From AC-32 sp963772975 (GTDB lineage Bacteria > Actinomycetota > Thermoleophilia > Gaiellales > Gaiellaceae): a DNA stretch of 64,000 nucleotides. The position numbers and the translations under genes are program-made. The notes below the pieces were generated by a model. That model made no database searches, was not told where the DNA came from, and saw nothing but the letters and a program-made list of their open reading frames with translations. Location of the stretch: positions 434,001 to 498,000 of the forward strand of contig CAVYZH010000010.1 of assembly GCA_963772975.1 (NCBI GenBank). The letters run 5' to 3'. How positions within the stretch are numbered: position 1 is the stretch's first letter; every line of letters begins with the position of its first letter. Of the stretch, positions 1-7,613 are shown piece after piece.

Positions 1-439
1 GCGCGATGTCGCCGACGTTCTTATAGCCGACGCCGGTGTAGTACTCGCCCTGCGGGGCGGGGAAGCCCTCCTTCGGGAACCCGAGCGGCGAGCCGTTCTG
101 GTAGAGGAAGTACTCCTGCTCGAAGCCGAACCAGGCATCGGGGTCGTCGCTGATCGCGGCGCGGCTGTTCGACGGATGCGCCGTCCCGTCGGGCAGGAGC
201 ACCTCGCACATCACGAGATAGGCCTGGTTGCGCGCGGGATCGGGGAAGAGCGCGACCGGCTGCAGGAAGCAGTCCGAGCTTGAACCGTCTGCCTGGCGAG
301 TAGAGCTGCCGTCGAAGTTCCAGAGCGGCAGCTGCTCGACCGTCGGCTCCGAATCGAAGTCTACGATCTTCGTCTTGCTGCGTAGGTTCGCGACGGGCTC
401 GTAGCCGTCGAGCCAGATGTACTCGAGCTTGAACTTCAT
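1..439 (-). CDS. glnII: Glutamine synthetase type II (GSII), 5' part, cut by window edge
   Basis: This is the first 146 codons of a eukaryote-like glutamine synthetase, which makes glutamine from glutamate, ammonia and ATP in the cytoplasm. The protein starts MKFKLEYIWLDGYEP, carries WNFDGSST at residues 40-47 and FGFEQEYF at 104-111, both typical of the GSII beta-grasp domain and the start of the catalytic domain. The rest lies beyond position 1. The ATG at 439 is preceded by an AGGAGG-type ribosome binding site and, 27 bases further up, by a strong terminator-like hairpin. A separate type I synthetase lies at 5201-6565, so the organism has two unrelated glutamine synthetases. GSII is known from rhizobia, some actinobacteria and eukaryotes. 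Identification is firm; the C-terminal catalytic half cannot be checked here. Confidence 0.93.
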   Translation of the reverse strand, partial: MKFKLEYIWLDGYEPVANLRSKTKIVDFDSEPTVEQLPLWNFDGSSTRQADGSSSDCFLQPVALFPDPARNQAYLVMCEVLLPDGTAHPSNSRAAISDDPDAWFGFEQEYFLYQNGSPLGFPKEGFPAPQGEYYTGVGYKNVGDIA

Positions 440-466
440 CTTGCTCCCTCCTGGTTTCGGACCAAC

Positions 467-501
467 AAAAAAGGGCCCACGACGCGTAGTCGTGAGGCCC
501 C
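467..501 (-). terminator. Terminator-like hairpin in the glnII leader (possible attenuator)
   Basis: Read on the minus strand, an 11-bp stem (with one bulged U and a 5-nt loop) is followed directly by six T. The hairpin is at 473-501 and the T run at 472-467. It begins 67 bases beyond the stop of the upstream protease gene and ends only 27 bases before the glnII start codon, which leaves no room for a promoter between hairpin and ribosome binding site. It may end protease transcripts, control glnII by attenuation, or do both. Confidence 0.7.
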
Positions 502-567
502 AATGCCTCCGCGCCCGCCTTCGGCGGCGAACGCTGGACGCAACCTAGCGAAAGACGCGGACGGCGT

Positions 568-1371
568 CTAGCAGGCCCGCAGCTTTGCGCAGGCGAGCCG
601 GATGGGCACTGCAAAGTTGATGTTCTCACCGCCGCCTGCGACGAGCACGCCCACGACGTTGCCGTTCCGGTCGAGCGCCGGTCCCCCGGAGTTGCCGGGG
701 TTGGCTGCGGCGTCGGTCTGGATCGCGCGGGTTGTGACACGGCTGACGATCCCCGTCGTGACCGTCCCGTAGAGCCCGTACGGGCTGCCGAGGAGCAGCA
801 GCTGGTCGCCGGCTCGTGGCGGCGTGGTGCGCGGCGTCTGCCAGAGCGGTCGCGCACCGGCCGGCTTCGCGCTGATCCTGATCACCGCCAGGTCGTGCTT
901 CGGGTCGACCGCGGTCAGCTCGCCGCTCCACGAGCCGCCCTTGCGCTCGACAGTGATGTCGCCGGTCAGCTGCCCGTCGACGACGTGGTTCGCCGTCAGC
1001 AGGTAGCTCGCCTCGCCGTCGCTCCAGGCGATGAACCCGCTCCCCAGCCCCCAGTCGGTCTCGACGGTGAAGACGCTCTTCAGGACGCGCGAGGCCAGCG
1101 GGGCGATCCCGCGATCCCGTCGTTGCAAGGTCTTCTCGGCCGTACCGAGCCTGCCGGCGATCGCGGCGCCGCGCGACTGCAGCAGCGTGACCTGTTTCTG
1201 CAGGTGCCCGATCTCGGCCCTGCGTGCCGATCGCTCGGTGTCCAGCACGCGAGACTGGCGGTAGAGCACGAACGTCGAGGCGCCGAGGGCGCCCACCGCG
1301 AGGACGACCGCGATCGCGGCGAGGGGCAAGCGGCGGGAGGGACCGGCGTCCCAGCTCTCGTCGTAGGTCAT
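568..1371 (-). CDS. Membrane-anchored trypsin-like serine protease (HtrA/S1C type, no PDZ)
   Basis: This 267-residue protein has a single N-terminal membrane segment (about 15-37), a coiled-coil-like stretch (38-85) and a trypsin-like protease domain. The catalytic triad is visible as His129 in LLTANHVVDG, Asp160 in DPKHDLAVI and Ser228 in NPGNSGGPAL. The protease domain should face outward. Unlike DegP/HtrA it has no C-terminal PDZ domain, so it resembles the short membrane-tethered trypsin-like proteases of actinobacteria, thought to act in envelope quality control or signalling. The gene lies upstream of glnII on the same strand and diverges from the ABC exporter at 1552. The substrate is unknown. 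Confidence 0.88.
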   Translation of the reverse strand: MTYDESWDAGPSRRLPLAAIAVVLAVGALGASTFVLYRQSRVLDTERSARRAEIGHLQKQVTLLQSRGAAIAGRLGTAEKTLQRRDRGIAPLASRVLKSVFTVETDWGLGSGFIAWSDGEASYLLTANHVVDGQLTGDITVERKGGSWSGELTAVDPKHDLAVIRISAKPAGARPLWQTPRTTPPRAGDQLLLLGSPYGLYGTVTTGIVSRVTTRAIQTDAAANPGNSGGPALDRNGNVVGVLVAGGGENINFAVPIRLACAKLRAC

Positions 1372-1551
1372 GGCGGCTCTTTTGCTCTATCGGCAGGCGG
1401 CGCGCCCGTTTGTAGCCCGCCGCTTGCCCTCGTCCGTGGCCGCAGGTACCCTCGGCGGGCGATGTTGCTCCTCGGCTGACTCCGGTTTCCGCGCGCACCG
1501 CCTGCTTTCGGCGAGTGCGCACTGTCCGCGTCCCGTCGAGTTGGAGCAACC

Positions 1552-2334
1552 ATGAAAGCCCTAGAAGTCCACAACCTGCGCAAGGAGTTCACCCGCCGCG
1601 ACGGCCGCGGCAAGCGCCGCGTGGCCGCGCTCAGGGGCGTCGACTTCGTGATCGAGCGCGGCGAATGCGTCGCCATCCTCGGCCCGAACGGCTCGGGCAA
1701 GTCGACGCTCGTCCGGTTGCTCTCGACGCTGCTGCTCCCGGACGGCGGCACGGCGACGGTCTTCGGCCGCGATGCGTTCAAGGACACCCGCGCCGTGCGG
1801 CGGATGGTCAACCGCGTCTCGGTCGAGGCGAGCTTCTTCAAGAAGATGAGCGCGGTCGAGAACCTGAGCTACGCCGCGCGCTTCTATGGCCTGCGTCCGC
1901 ATGAGACCAAGGACAAGATCCCCGAGATCCTGACCCGCGTCGGCTTCCCGGCCGACCGCCGCGACGAGCCGATGGAGAACCTCTCGCGCGGGATGCAGCA
2001 GAAGGTCGCGCTCGCCCGTGCCCTGCTGACTTCGCCGATCCTGTTGCTGCTCGATGAGCCCACGACGGGCCTCGACCCGCGCTCCAAGCAGGAGGTGCAG
2101 GAGTTCATCCGCGAGGTGCGCGCCGAACACGACGCGACCGTCCTGCTCTGCACGCACGACCTGGCCGAGGCCGAGACCCTCGCCGACCGCGTCGGAATCC
2201 TCGACAACGGCGAACTGCTCTGCCTGGAGCCGGCCGACGAGCTCAAGGCCCGCTACGACTCGACCACTCTGGAGGAGGCGTTCTTCGCCGCAAGCGGCCA
2301 CGCCTTCGAGAACGGCGATGGAGGTGATGAGTAA
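1552..2334 (+). CDS. ABC exporter ATP-binding protein (ABC-2 type)
   Basis: This is a 260-residue ATPase subunit of an ABC exporter. Walker A GPNGSGKST lies at 44-52, the signature NLSRGMQQK at 143-151, Walker B LLLLDEP at 164-170 and the switch His at 202. The start ATG at 1552 follows a TTGGAG ribosome binding site. The downstream permease starts inside the stop codon (TAATG), so the two are translationally coupled and almost certainly form one transporter. The family (CcmA/DrrA-like) includes drug, polysaccharide and Nod-factor exporters, and nothing in the sequence defines the cargo. The neighbouring methyltransferase and MFS genes give a weak hint of export of a small modified compound. 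Confidence 0.92.
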   Translation: MKALEVHNLRKEFTRRDGRGKRRVAALRGVDFVIERGECVAILGPNGSGKSTLVRLLSTLLLPDGGTATVFGRDAFKDTRAVRRMVNRVSVEASFFKKMSAVENLSYAARFYGLRPHETKDKIPEILTRVGFPADRRDEPMENLSRGMQQKVALARALLTSPILLLLDEPTTGLDPRSKQEVQEFIREVRAEHDATVLLCTHDLAEAETLADRVGILDNGELLCLEPADELKARYDSTTLEEAFFAASGHAFENGDGGDE

Positions 2335-3167
2335 TGCGCGCGATGAGCCTCGCGCTGCGCCACGAGCTCGTCGGGCTCGGCGGCGTGATCGAGCGCAACA
2401 TCTACCTGGTCAAGCGCTACATCTGGTGGGACGTCGCGTTCTTCCTCTGGACGGTCGCGAACACGCTCACGATCGTCTTCATCGCCAAGGGCATCCCGGC
2501 CGTGGGCGGGACGATCGATGTCGAGAAGGTGACGACGATCCTGCTGGTCGGCGCCGTGATCTGGGCCTACCTCGGGATCATCTTCGAGATCCTCACCGAG
2601 ACTGTCGCCTGGGAGCGCTGGGAGGGGACGATCGAGTACACCTTCATGGCGCCGCTCTCGCGGCCGGTGCACCTGCTCGGGATGGGCCTGTTCGCGATCG
2701 GCTACGGCGTCGTGCGCGCGGTCCTGCTCTTCGGCGTGGTGGCGGCGTTCTTCAGCCTGCACCTGCCGGACGCGAACTACGTCGCCGCGCTCGTCCTGCT
2801 GATCATCGCCTCGATCTCGTTCATCGGGATCGGGATGATGACGGCCGTCCTGCCGCTGATCTCGCCGGAGAAAGGAACGCAGCTCGGCTTCGTCGCGCAG
2901 GGACTGCTGCTGGTCGTGTCGGGCGTCTACTACCCGGTCTCGGTGCTGCCGCAGTGGATGCAGGCGCTCTCGGTGATCTCACCGGCCACCTACGCCCTGC
3001 GCGGCTGCCGCGCGGCGATCATCAACGGCGCGGATCTGTCCGACCTTGGGACAGAGATCTGGGCGCTGTTCCTGATCGGCGCAATCTCGGTGCCGCTCGG
3101 TCTCTTCACCTTCCGCACCGGTGAGCGCTACGCGAAGAAGCACGGAAAGCTGAAGCGGTCGGGATGA
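2334..3167 (+). CDS. ABC-2 type transporter permease
   Basis: This 277-residue protein has about six hydrophobic segments, the arrangement of ABC-2 family permeases (DrrB/NodJ-like). It has the conserved membrane-interface region near VSGVYYPVSVLPQW, where the ABC-2 signature normally sits. It is coupled to the ATPase at 1552 by a one-base overlap and to the next gene by a four-base ATGA overlap. It should form the membrane channel of the exporter. The substrate cannot be inferred from sequence. Confidence 0.9.
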   Translation: MRAMSLALRHELVGLGGVIERNIYLVKRYIWWDVAFFLWTVANTLTIVFIAKGIPAVGGTIDVEKVTTILLVGAVIWAYLGIIFEILTETVAWERWEGTIEYTFMAPLSRPVHLLGMGLFAIGYGVVRAVLLFGVVAAFFSLHLPDANYVAALVLLIIASISFIGIGMMTAVLPLISPEKGTQLGFVAQGLLLVVSGVYYPVSVLPQWMQALSVISPATYALRGCRAAIINGADLSDLGTEIWALFLIGAISVPLGLFTFRTGERYAKKHGKLKRSG

Positions 3168-3877
3168 GCGAGCGGGATTGGTTCGCGGGCAAGGTCGCCG
3201 AGCGCTACGACTCGCATCTCGGCGAGCGGGGCGACCCGGCCGTCATCGCCGAGACGGTCGAGTTCCTGGCGCAGCGAGCAGGCGACGGCGCCGCGCTCGA
3301 GCTCGGGGTTGGGACCGGGCGGATCGCGCTGCCGCTCGCGCGGCGCCGCGTGCCCGTCCACGGGATCGACCTCTCGCCGGACATGGTCGCCCAGCTGCGA
3401 GCGAAGCCCGGCGGGACGGAGCTTCCCGTCACGATCGGCGACTTCGCGACCACGCGCGTCGAGCGCACGTTCGCGCTCGTCTACCTCGTCTTCAACACGA
3501 TCAGCAACCTGACGACCCAGGACGCGCAGGTGGCGTGCTTCGCCAATGCCGCCGCGCACCTCGAGGCCGGAGGCTGCTTCGTTGTCGAGGTCGGCATCCC
3601 CGGCCGGCAGCCCGTGAGCGTCTTCGACCTCAGCGACACCCATGTCGGCGTCGACGAGTTCGACTCGGCGACGCAGCGGAGCGCCTCGCACCACTTCACC
3701 CTCATCGACGGCGAGTGGGTGCGCCGCTCGATTCCGTTCCGCTCGACGTTCCCGGCCGAGCTCGACCTGATGGCGCGGCTGGCCGGGATGCGTCTGCGCG
3801 AGCGGTTCGAGAGCTTCCGCGGTGAGCCGTTCACGAGTGAGAGCGACCGGCATGTCTCGGTCTGGGAGAAGCCGTGA
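3164..3877 (+). CDS. Class I SAM-dependent methyltransferase
   Basis: This 237-residue protein has the Rossmann-type SAM-binding signature LELGVGTGRIALPLA near residues 45-59 and the acidic residue of GIDLSPDM after strand 2, which would bind the ribose of SAM. The domain spans most of the protein, as in small-molecule methyltransferases of the Methyltransf_25/11 group. Its start overlaps the permease stop (ATGA) and its stop overlaps the MFS start (GTGA), so it belongs to the same operon as the exporter. The substrate is unknown. Confidence 0.85.
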   Translation: MSERDWFAGKVAERYDSHLGERGDPAVIAETVEFLAQRAGDGAALELGVGTGRIALPLARRRVPVHGIDLSPDMVAQLRAKPGGTELPVTIGDFATTRVERTFALVYLVFNTISNLTTQDAQVACFANAAAHLEAGGCFVVEVGIPGRQPVSVFDLSDTHVGVDEFDSATQRSASHHFTLIDGEWVRRSIPFRSTFPAELDLMARLAGMRLRERFESFRGEPFTSESDRHVSVWEKP

Positions 3878-5124
3878 GGCCGTTCCCGGCCCGGGCGGTC
3901 TACTTCGGACTCCAGTTCGGCGCGCACCTGCCGACGTGGGTCGTGATGGCGGTCTACCTGGTGCGCGAGCTGCACTTCTCGCCGCTCCAGCTCGTCCTGA
4001 TGGGAACCGCCATGGAGGCGGCGGTCTTCCTCGGCGAGGTGCCGACCGGCGTCGTGGCTGACACCTACAGCCGCCGGCTCTCGCTGATCATCGGCTATGT
4101 CGGGATGGGCGTTGCCTGGGCCGCGGTGGGGCTCGTCTCCGCGCCCTGGCTGGTGATCGCGCTCTGGGCGTTGTGGGGCCTCTCGTACACCTTCACGAGC
4201 GGCGCCGAGCAGGCCTGGATCACCGACGAGGTCGGCGTCCTGAACGTCGGCCGCGTCTTCCTGCGCGGCGCGCGCTGGGGGCAGGTCGGCTCGGTGCTCG
4301 GCCTGTTCGCGCAGGTCGGGCTCGGCGTCGTCTCGCTCCGTGCGGGCGTGATCCTCGGCGGCGTCTTCACGATTGCGGTCGGGCTCGGCTGCCTCGCCTT
4401 CATGCCGGAGCACGGCTTCGTGCGGCGGCCGCGCGAGGAGCGGGGCTCGGCGCTCGCGGAGCTGCGGACGACCGCCTCCGCGGGCGCTCGCTATGCCTGG
4501 GCGGCGCCGGCAATCCTGCTCCTGATCGGCGTCGAGCTGTTCATGGGCGCCTCAAGCGAGGCGTTCGACCGGCTGAAGGAGGCGCACTTCCTCCGGGACG
4601 TCGGCTTGCCCGGCGAGATCGACCCGGTGGTCTGGTTCGGGCTGCTCTGGCTTGCCGGGATGGTGCTGAACATCGCCGCGATCGGCAGCCTGATCAAGCG
4701 CGTCGACCGCGGCGGGCGCGAGTCGGTGGCGCGCTACCTGTTCGCCTTCGTCTTCCTCGAGCTGGTCGCGATGCTCATCTTCGCGCTGACCGGCTCGATC
4801 TGGCTCGCGGTCGCGGGCATCCTCGGCGTCTTCTTCGCGCGCAACATGGCCGGCCCGCTGTTCGACACCTGGCTGAACGAGCAGATCACCGACTCGAGCG
4901 TCCGCGCGACGGTGATCTCGCTGACCGGCCAGTCGAACGCGGTCGGCCAGTCGGCCGGAGGCCCGGTGCTCGGCGTGGTCGGCAACGTCTGGGGGATCAG
5001 CGCCGCGCTGGCCGTCGGCGCCGCCGCGATCGCGCCCGCGCTCGGCCTCTTTGCGCGAGCGATTGCCCACCACGGACGCGAGCCGGAGCTCGAGCAGCTT
5101 CCCGCAACGCCTGCTGTAGACTGA
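3874..5124 (+). CDS. Major facilitator superfamily transporter
   Basis: This 416-residue protein has twelve or so membrane segments. An MFS-type loop (GVVADTYSRRLSL) follows the second helix, the usual place of the motif A loop. The GTG start at 3874 overlaps the methyltransferase stop. It resembles the drug/metabolite efflux branch of the superfamily. It is the last gene of the four-gene run from 1552, and a hairpin that could terminate the run follows 21 bases after the stop. The substrate is not known. Confidence 0.85.
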   Translation: MRPFPARAVYFGLQFGAHLPTWVVMAVYLVRELHFSPLQLVLMGTAMEAAVFLGEVPTGVVADTYSRRLSLIIGYVGMGVAWAAVGLVSAPWLVIALWALWGLSYTFTSGAEQAWITDEVGVLNVGRVFLRGARWGQVGSVLGLFAQVGLGVVSLRAGVILGGVFTIAVGLGCLAFMPEHGFVRRPREERGSALAELRTTASAGARYAWAAPAILLLIGVELFMGASSEAFDRLKEAHFLRDVGLPGEIDPVVWFGLLWLAGMVLNIAAIGSLIKRVDRGGRESVARYLFAFVFLELVAMLIFALTGSIWLAVAGILGVFFARNMAGPLFDTWLNEQITDSSVRATVISLTGQSNAVGQSAGGPVLGVVGNVWGISAALAVGAAAIAPALGLFARAIAHHGREPELEQLPATPAVD

Positions 5125-5144
5125 GCGCGTTCGTAGGCGACGCG

Positions 5145-5183
5145 GCCTCGGGCGCCCAAGAGCGCTCGGGGCTTTCGTGTTTT
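5145..5183 (+). terminator. Terminator-like hairpin in the glnA leader (possible attenuator)
   Basis: An 11-bp stem (5145-5155 with 5162-5172, two G-U pairs, 6-nt loop) is followed by the T-rich run TTTCGTGTTTT. It could end the MFS transcript, but it stops 17 bases before the glnA start and touches its ribosome binding site, so any glnA transcript started upstream must pass through it. The arrangement mirrors the glnII leader at 467-501. Confidence 0.6.
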
Positions 5184-5200
5184 CAGGAAGGGAGTCGAGC

Positions 5201-6565
5201 GTGGCGCAGGTCGAGAGCAAGCCGAGGGCGACGAGCGATCCGGAGGCGCGCAAGCGTGTGCTGAAGCGGATCGAGAGCGAGGGGATCGAGTTCCTGCTGC
5301 TCTGGTTCACCGACATCGAGGGGCACCTGAAGAGCTTCGCGGTCACCCCGAGCGAGATGGAGGCCGCACTCGACGACGGGATGGGCTTCGACGGCTCGTC
5401 GATCACGGGCTTCAACGCGATCGAGGAGTCCGACATGGTCGCGATCCCCGATCCGGAGACCTTCACGCCGATGCCGTGGAAGGAGGGCGAGACCAAGGTC
5501 GCGCGGATGATCTGCGACGTGGTCACGCCCGATGGCGCACCGTACGAGGGCGACCCGCGCTACGTGCTGCGCCGCTCGCTCGAGCGGATGGAGACGATGG
5601 GGTTCGACACCTTCAACGTCGGCCCCGAGCTCGAGTACTTCCTGTTCAAGGACGACCAGGGCACCGAGACGCTCGACGAGGGCGGCTACTTCGCGATGAC
5701 GACGATGGACGCCGCGAGCGAGCTGCGCCAGGAGACGGTGCGCGCGCTCGAGACGGTCGGGATCCCGATCGAGTACGTCCACCACGAGGTCGGGCCCTCC
5801 CAGCACGAGATCGACATGCGCTACGCGCCGGCGCTGACGATGGCCGACCACACGGTCACCTACCGCCTGATCGTCAAGGAGATCGCCAAGAAGGCCGGCT
5901 TCCACGCGACCTTCATGCCGAAGCCGATCTTCGGCGAGAACGGCTCCGGGATGCACACGCACATGTCGCTCTTCAGCGACGGGCGCAACGCGTTCTTCGA
6001 CGGCGACGACCAGTGGCATCTGTCCGAGGTCGGCAAGGCGTTCATCGCCGGCCAGCTGCGGCACGCGCGCGAGATCTCGGCGGTCTTCGCGCAGTGGGTC
6101 AACTCGTACAAGCGGCTCGTCCCCGGCTACGAGGCGCCGGTCTACGTGGCGTGGTCGCAGCGCAACCGCTCGGCGCTGATCCGGATCCCGCTGTACAAGC
6201 CGGGCTCGGAGCAGGCGACGCGTGCCGAGATCCGCTGCCCCGATCCGGCCTGCAACCCCTACCTGACCTTCGCGACGCTGCTACACGCGGGGCTCGAGGG
6301 GATCGAGCGCGGCTACGAGCTGCCCGAGCCGATGGAAACGAACCTCTACCACCTGACGCCCGAGCAGCGGCGCGAGCGCGGGATCGTCTCACTGCCCGAG
6401 ACGCTCGGCGAGGCGATCGACGAGCTCGCCGGCTCGGAGCTCGCGCGCAAGGCGCTCGGGCCGCACATCTTCGACCGCTACGTCGAGCTGAAGCGCAAGG
6501 AGTGGGACGACTACCGGGTGCAGCTCACCGACTGGGAGCTGGAGCGCTACCTCGCAGTGCTATAA
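5201..6565 (+). CDS. glnA: Glutamine synthetase type I
   Basis: This 454-residue enzyme makes glutamine from glutamate and ammonia using ATP. GFDGSSI at about 63-69, the ATP-loop motif NGSGMHTHMSLF in mid-protein and the glutamate-binding SQRNRSALIRIP mark it as a GSI. I chose GTG 5201 because AGGAAGGGAG lies just before it; the in-frame GTG at 5177 would place the start before that site. The C-terminal region (NLYHLTPEQRRERGI) retains a Tyr near the position adenylylated in GSI-beta enzymes, but the flanks look like the GSI-alpha type, so adenylylation is doubtful. Expression is likely controlled by the leader hairpin. Confidence 0.95.
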   Translation: MAQVESKPRATSDPEARKRVLKRIESEGIEFLLLWFTDIEGHLKSFAVTPSEMEAALDDGMGFDGSSITGFNAIEESDMVAIPDPETFTPMPWKEGETKVARMICDVVTPDGAPYEGDPRYVLRRSLERMETMGFDTFNVGPELEYFLFKDDQGTETLDEGGYFAMTTMDAASELRQETVRALETVGIPIEYVHHEVGPSQHEIDMRYAPALTMADHTVTYRLIVKEIAKKAGFHATFMPKPIFGENGSGMHTHMSLFSDGRNAFFDGDDQWHLSEVGKAFIAGQLRHAREISAVFAQWVNSYKRLVPGYEAPVYVAWSQRNRSALIRIPLYKPGSEQATRAEIRCPDPACNPYLTFATLLHAGLEGIERGYELPEPMETNLYHLTPEQRRERGIVSLPETLGEAIDELAGSELARKALGPHIFDRYVELKRKEWDDYRVQLTDWELERYLAVL

Positions 6566-6626
6566 CCGTGAGAAGATGAACAGCGGTCTCGTCAGCCTCT
6601 GCGGCCGGCGAGGCCCAACTGACGGC

Positions 6627-6665
6627 CGACTGCGAGCTGCTGGACATCTCCGCAGCTCGCGGTCG
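6627..6665. terminator. Hairpin between convergent genes
   Basis: A stem of about 14 bp with one mismatch or wobble (6627-6640 with 6652-6665, 11-nt loop) lies between glnA and the convergent DUF2269 gene. There is no clear T run on either strand. Its position suggests a bidirectional transcription barrier. Confidence 0.45.
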
Positions 6666-6667
6666 TT

Positions 6668-7096
6668 CTAGGGCTTGCCGCTCATCGCGACCCAGGCGAC
6701 GCCGAGGGCGACCACGTAGATCCCGGCAAGCACCGGCACGGCCAGCAGCACGCGCTGGCGCCGGACGGCGAGCAGGATCCCGACGATGAGCAGCAGGATC
6801 ACGCCCGCGTCGGAGACGGCGAAGCCGACGCCGACCCAGCCCGGCTCGTCGCCGTTCGGGAACTCCTTGCTGTCGATCCACTGCGCGCCGACCCGCATAA
6901 CGATGTACGCCGGGACGATCCCGAGCAGGTACGTGCGCTGCGCGACGCGGGCCAACAGCTGGCCGTACTCGGGCCTGCCGCGAACGGCGAAGCCCACGAT
7001 CGCCACCGTGGCGGTCGTCCCGAACAGCACGGTCGCGCCGAGGATGTGCAGGAAGAGCGGAAGGTTCCAGCTGTCGGGTCGGATCAGCGCCAGCAT
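6668..7096 (-). CDS. DUF2269-like four-helix membrane protein
   Basis: This 142-residue protein has four membrane segments and begins MLALIRPDSWNLPLF. It resembles its upstream neighbour at 7096-7569 in length and helix pattern, and both look like the DUF2269 family of predicted integral membrane proteins with no known function. A GTG at 7099 directly before the chosen ATG is an equally possible start; either way it overlaps the stop of the upstream gene. The pair probably arose by duplication and may form a heterodimer (inference). Confidence 0.75.
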   Translation of the reverse strand: MLALIRPDSWNLPLFLHILGATVLFGTTATVAIVGFAVRGRPEYGQLLARVAQRTYLLGIVPAYIVMRVGAQWIDSKEFPNGDEPGWVGVGFAVSDAGVILLLIVGILLAVRRQRVLLAVPVLAGIYVVALGVAWVAMSGKP

Positions 7097-7569
7097 CACG
7101 CGCCCGGTTTCCAGACCATCAAAGCGAGCACAGCGACCAGCACCAACCCGCTGCCGTAGCTGAGCGCGAGCGAGATCGGGTCGTGAACACGCGCCCTCAG
7201 CTCGGGGCTCGGCGCGTCGCCGGAGGCGGCGAGCTCGCGGGCGAGCTTGACCGTCGCCTGGTCGCGCTTGCCACCCGCACCGCCGAGCGCGTTGGCGACG
7301 ATCAGCAGCACGAACGCCGCGACCACCCAACCGTCGAAGTAGCCGTAGCCCGCCTCGTGCACGAGCCAGAGACCGAACACGAACGCGAGCAGCGTGCCGG
7401 CCGAGATCGCGACGACGGCGATCCTGATCAGCCCGTACAGGAGCAGGATCTCGCTCGGCCGCTCTCGTCCGAGCGCCGACAGGCTGAGCGCGGCCGCGAT
7501 CGCTCCGCCCCCGAGCAGCAGGAACGCGCCCGTGACGTGGAAGACCAGCAGCCACTGGTAGGTGTTCAT
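7096..7569 (-). CDS. DUF2269-like four-helix membrane protein
   Basis: This 157-residue protein has four hydrophobic helices, with His11 in the first (WLLVFHVTGAF) and a loop of about 35 charged residues before the last. It is the first gene of a two-gene operon with 6668-7096 and diverges from the histidine kinase at 7614 across 44 bases. The His in the first helix is typical of the DUF2269 family, whose function is unknown. Confidence 0.78.
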   Translation of the reverse strand: MNTYQWLLVFHVTGAFLLLGGGAIAAALSLSALGRERPSEILLLYGLIRIAVVAISAGTLLAFVFGLWLVHEAGYGYFDGWVVAAFVLLIVANALGGAGGKRDQATVKLARELAASGDAPSPELRARVHDPISLALSYGSGLVLVAVLALMVWKPGA

Positions 7570-7613
7570 CGGGCGGGAGCGTAAGGGTTGGGGCGGCTAC
7601 CTACAATCGCCAG

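Noticed and set aside
440..567. Known glutamine (glnA-type) riboswitch before glnII
   Set aside because: I could not place the conserved core of that class in the leader, so only an attenuator-like hairpin is claimed.
21..857. 278-residue ORF on the minus strand
   Set aside because: It is a shadow frame spanning glnII, its leader and the protease end; Arg/Pro-rich composition and no domain.
5177..5200. Upstream GTG as start of glnA
   Set aside because: It would put the ribosome binding site inside the coding region and adds residues from the hairpin tail.
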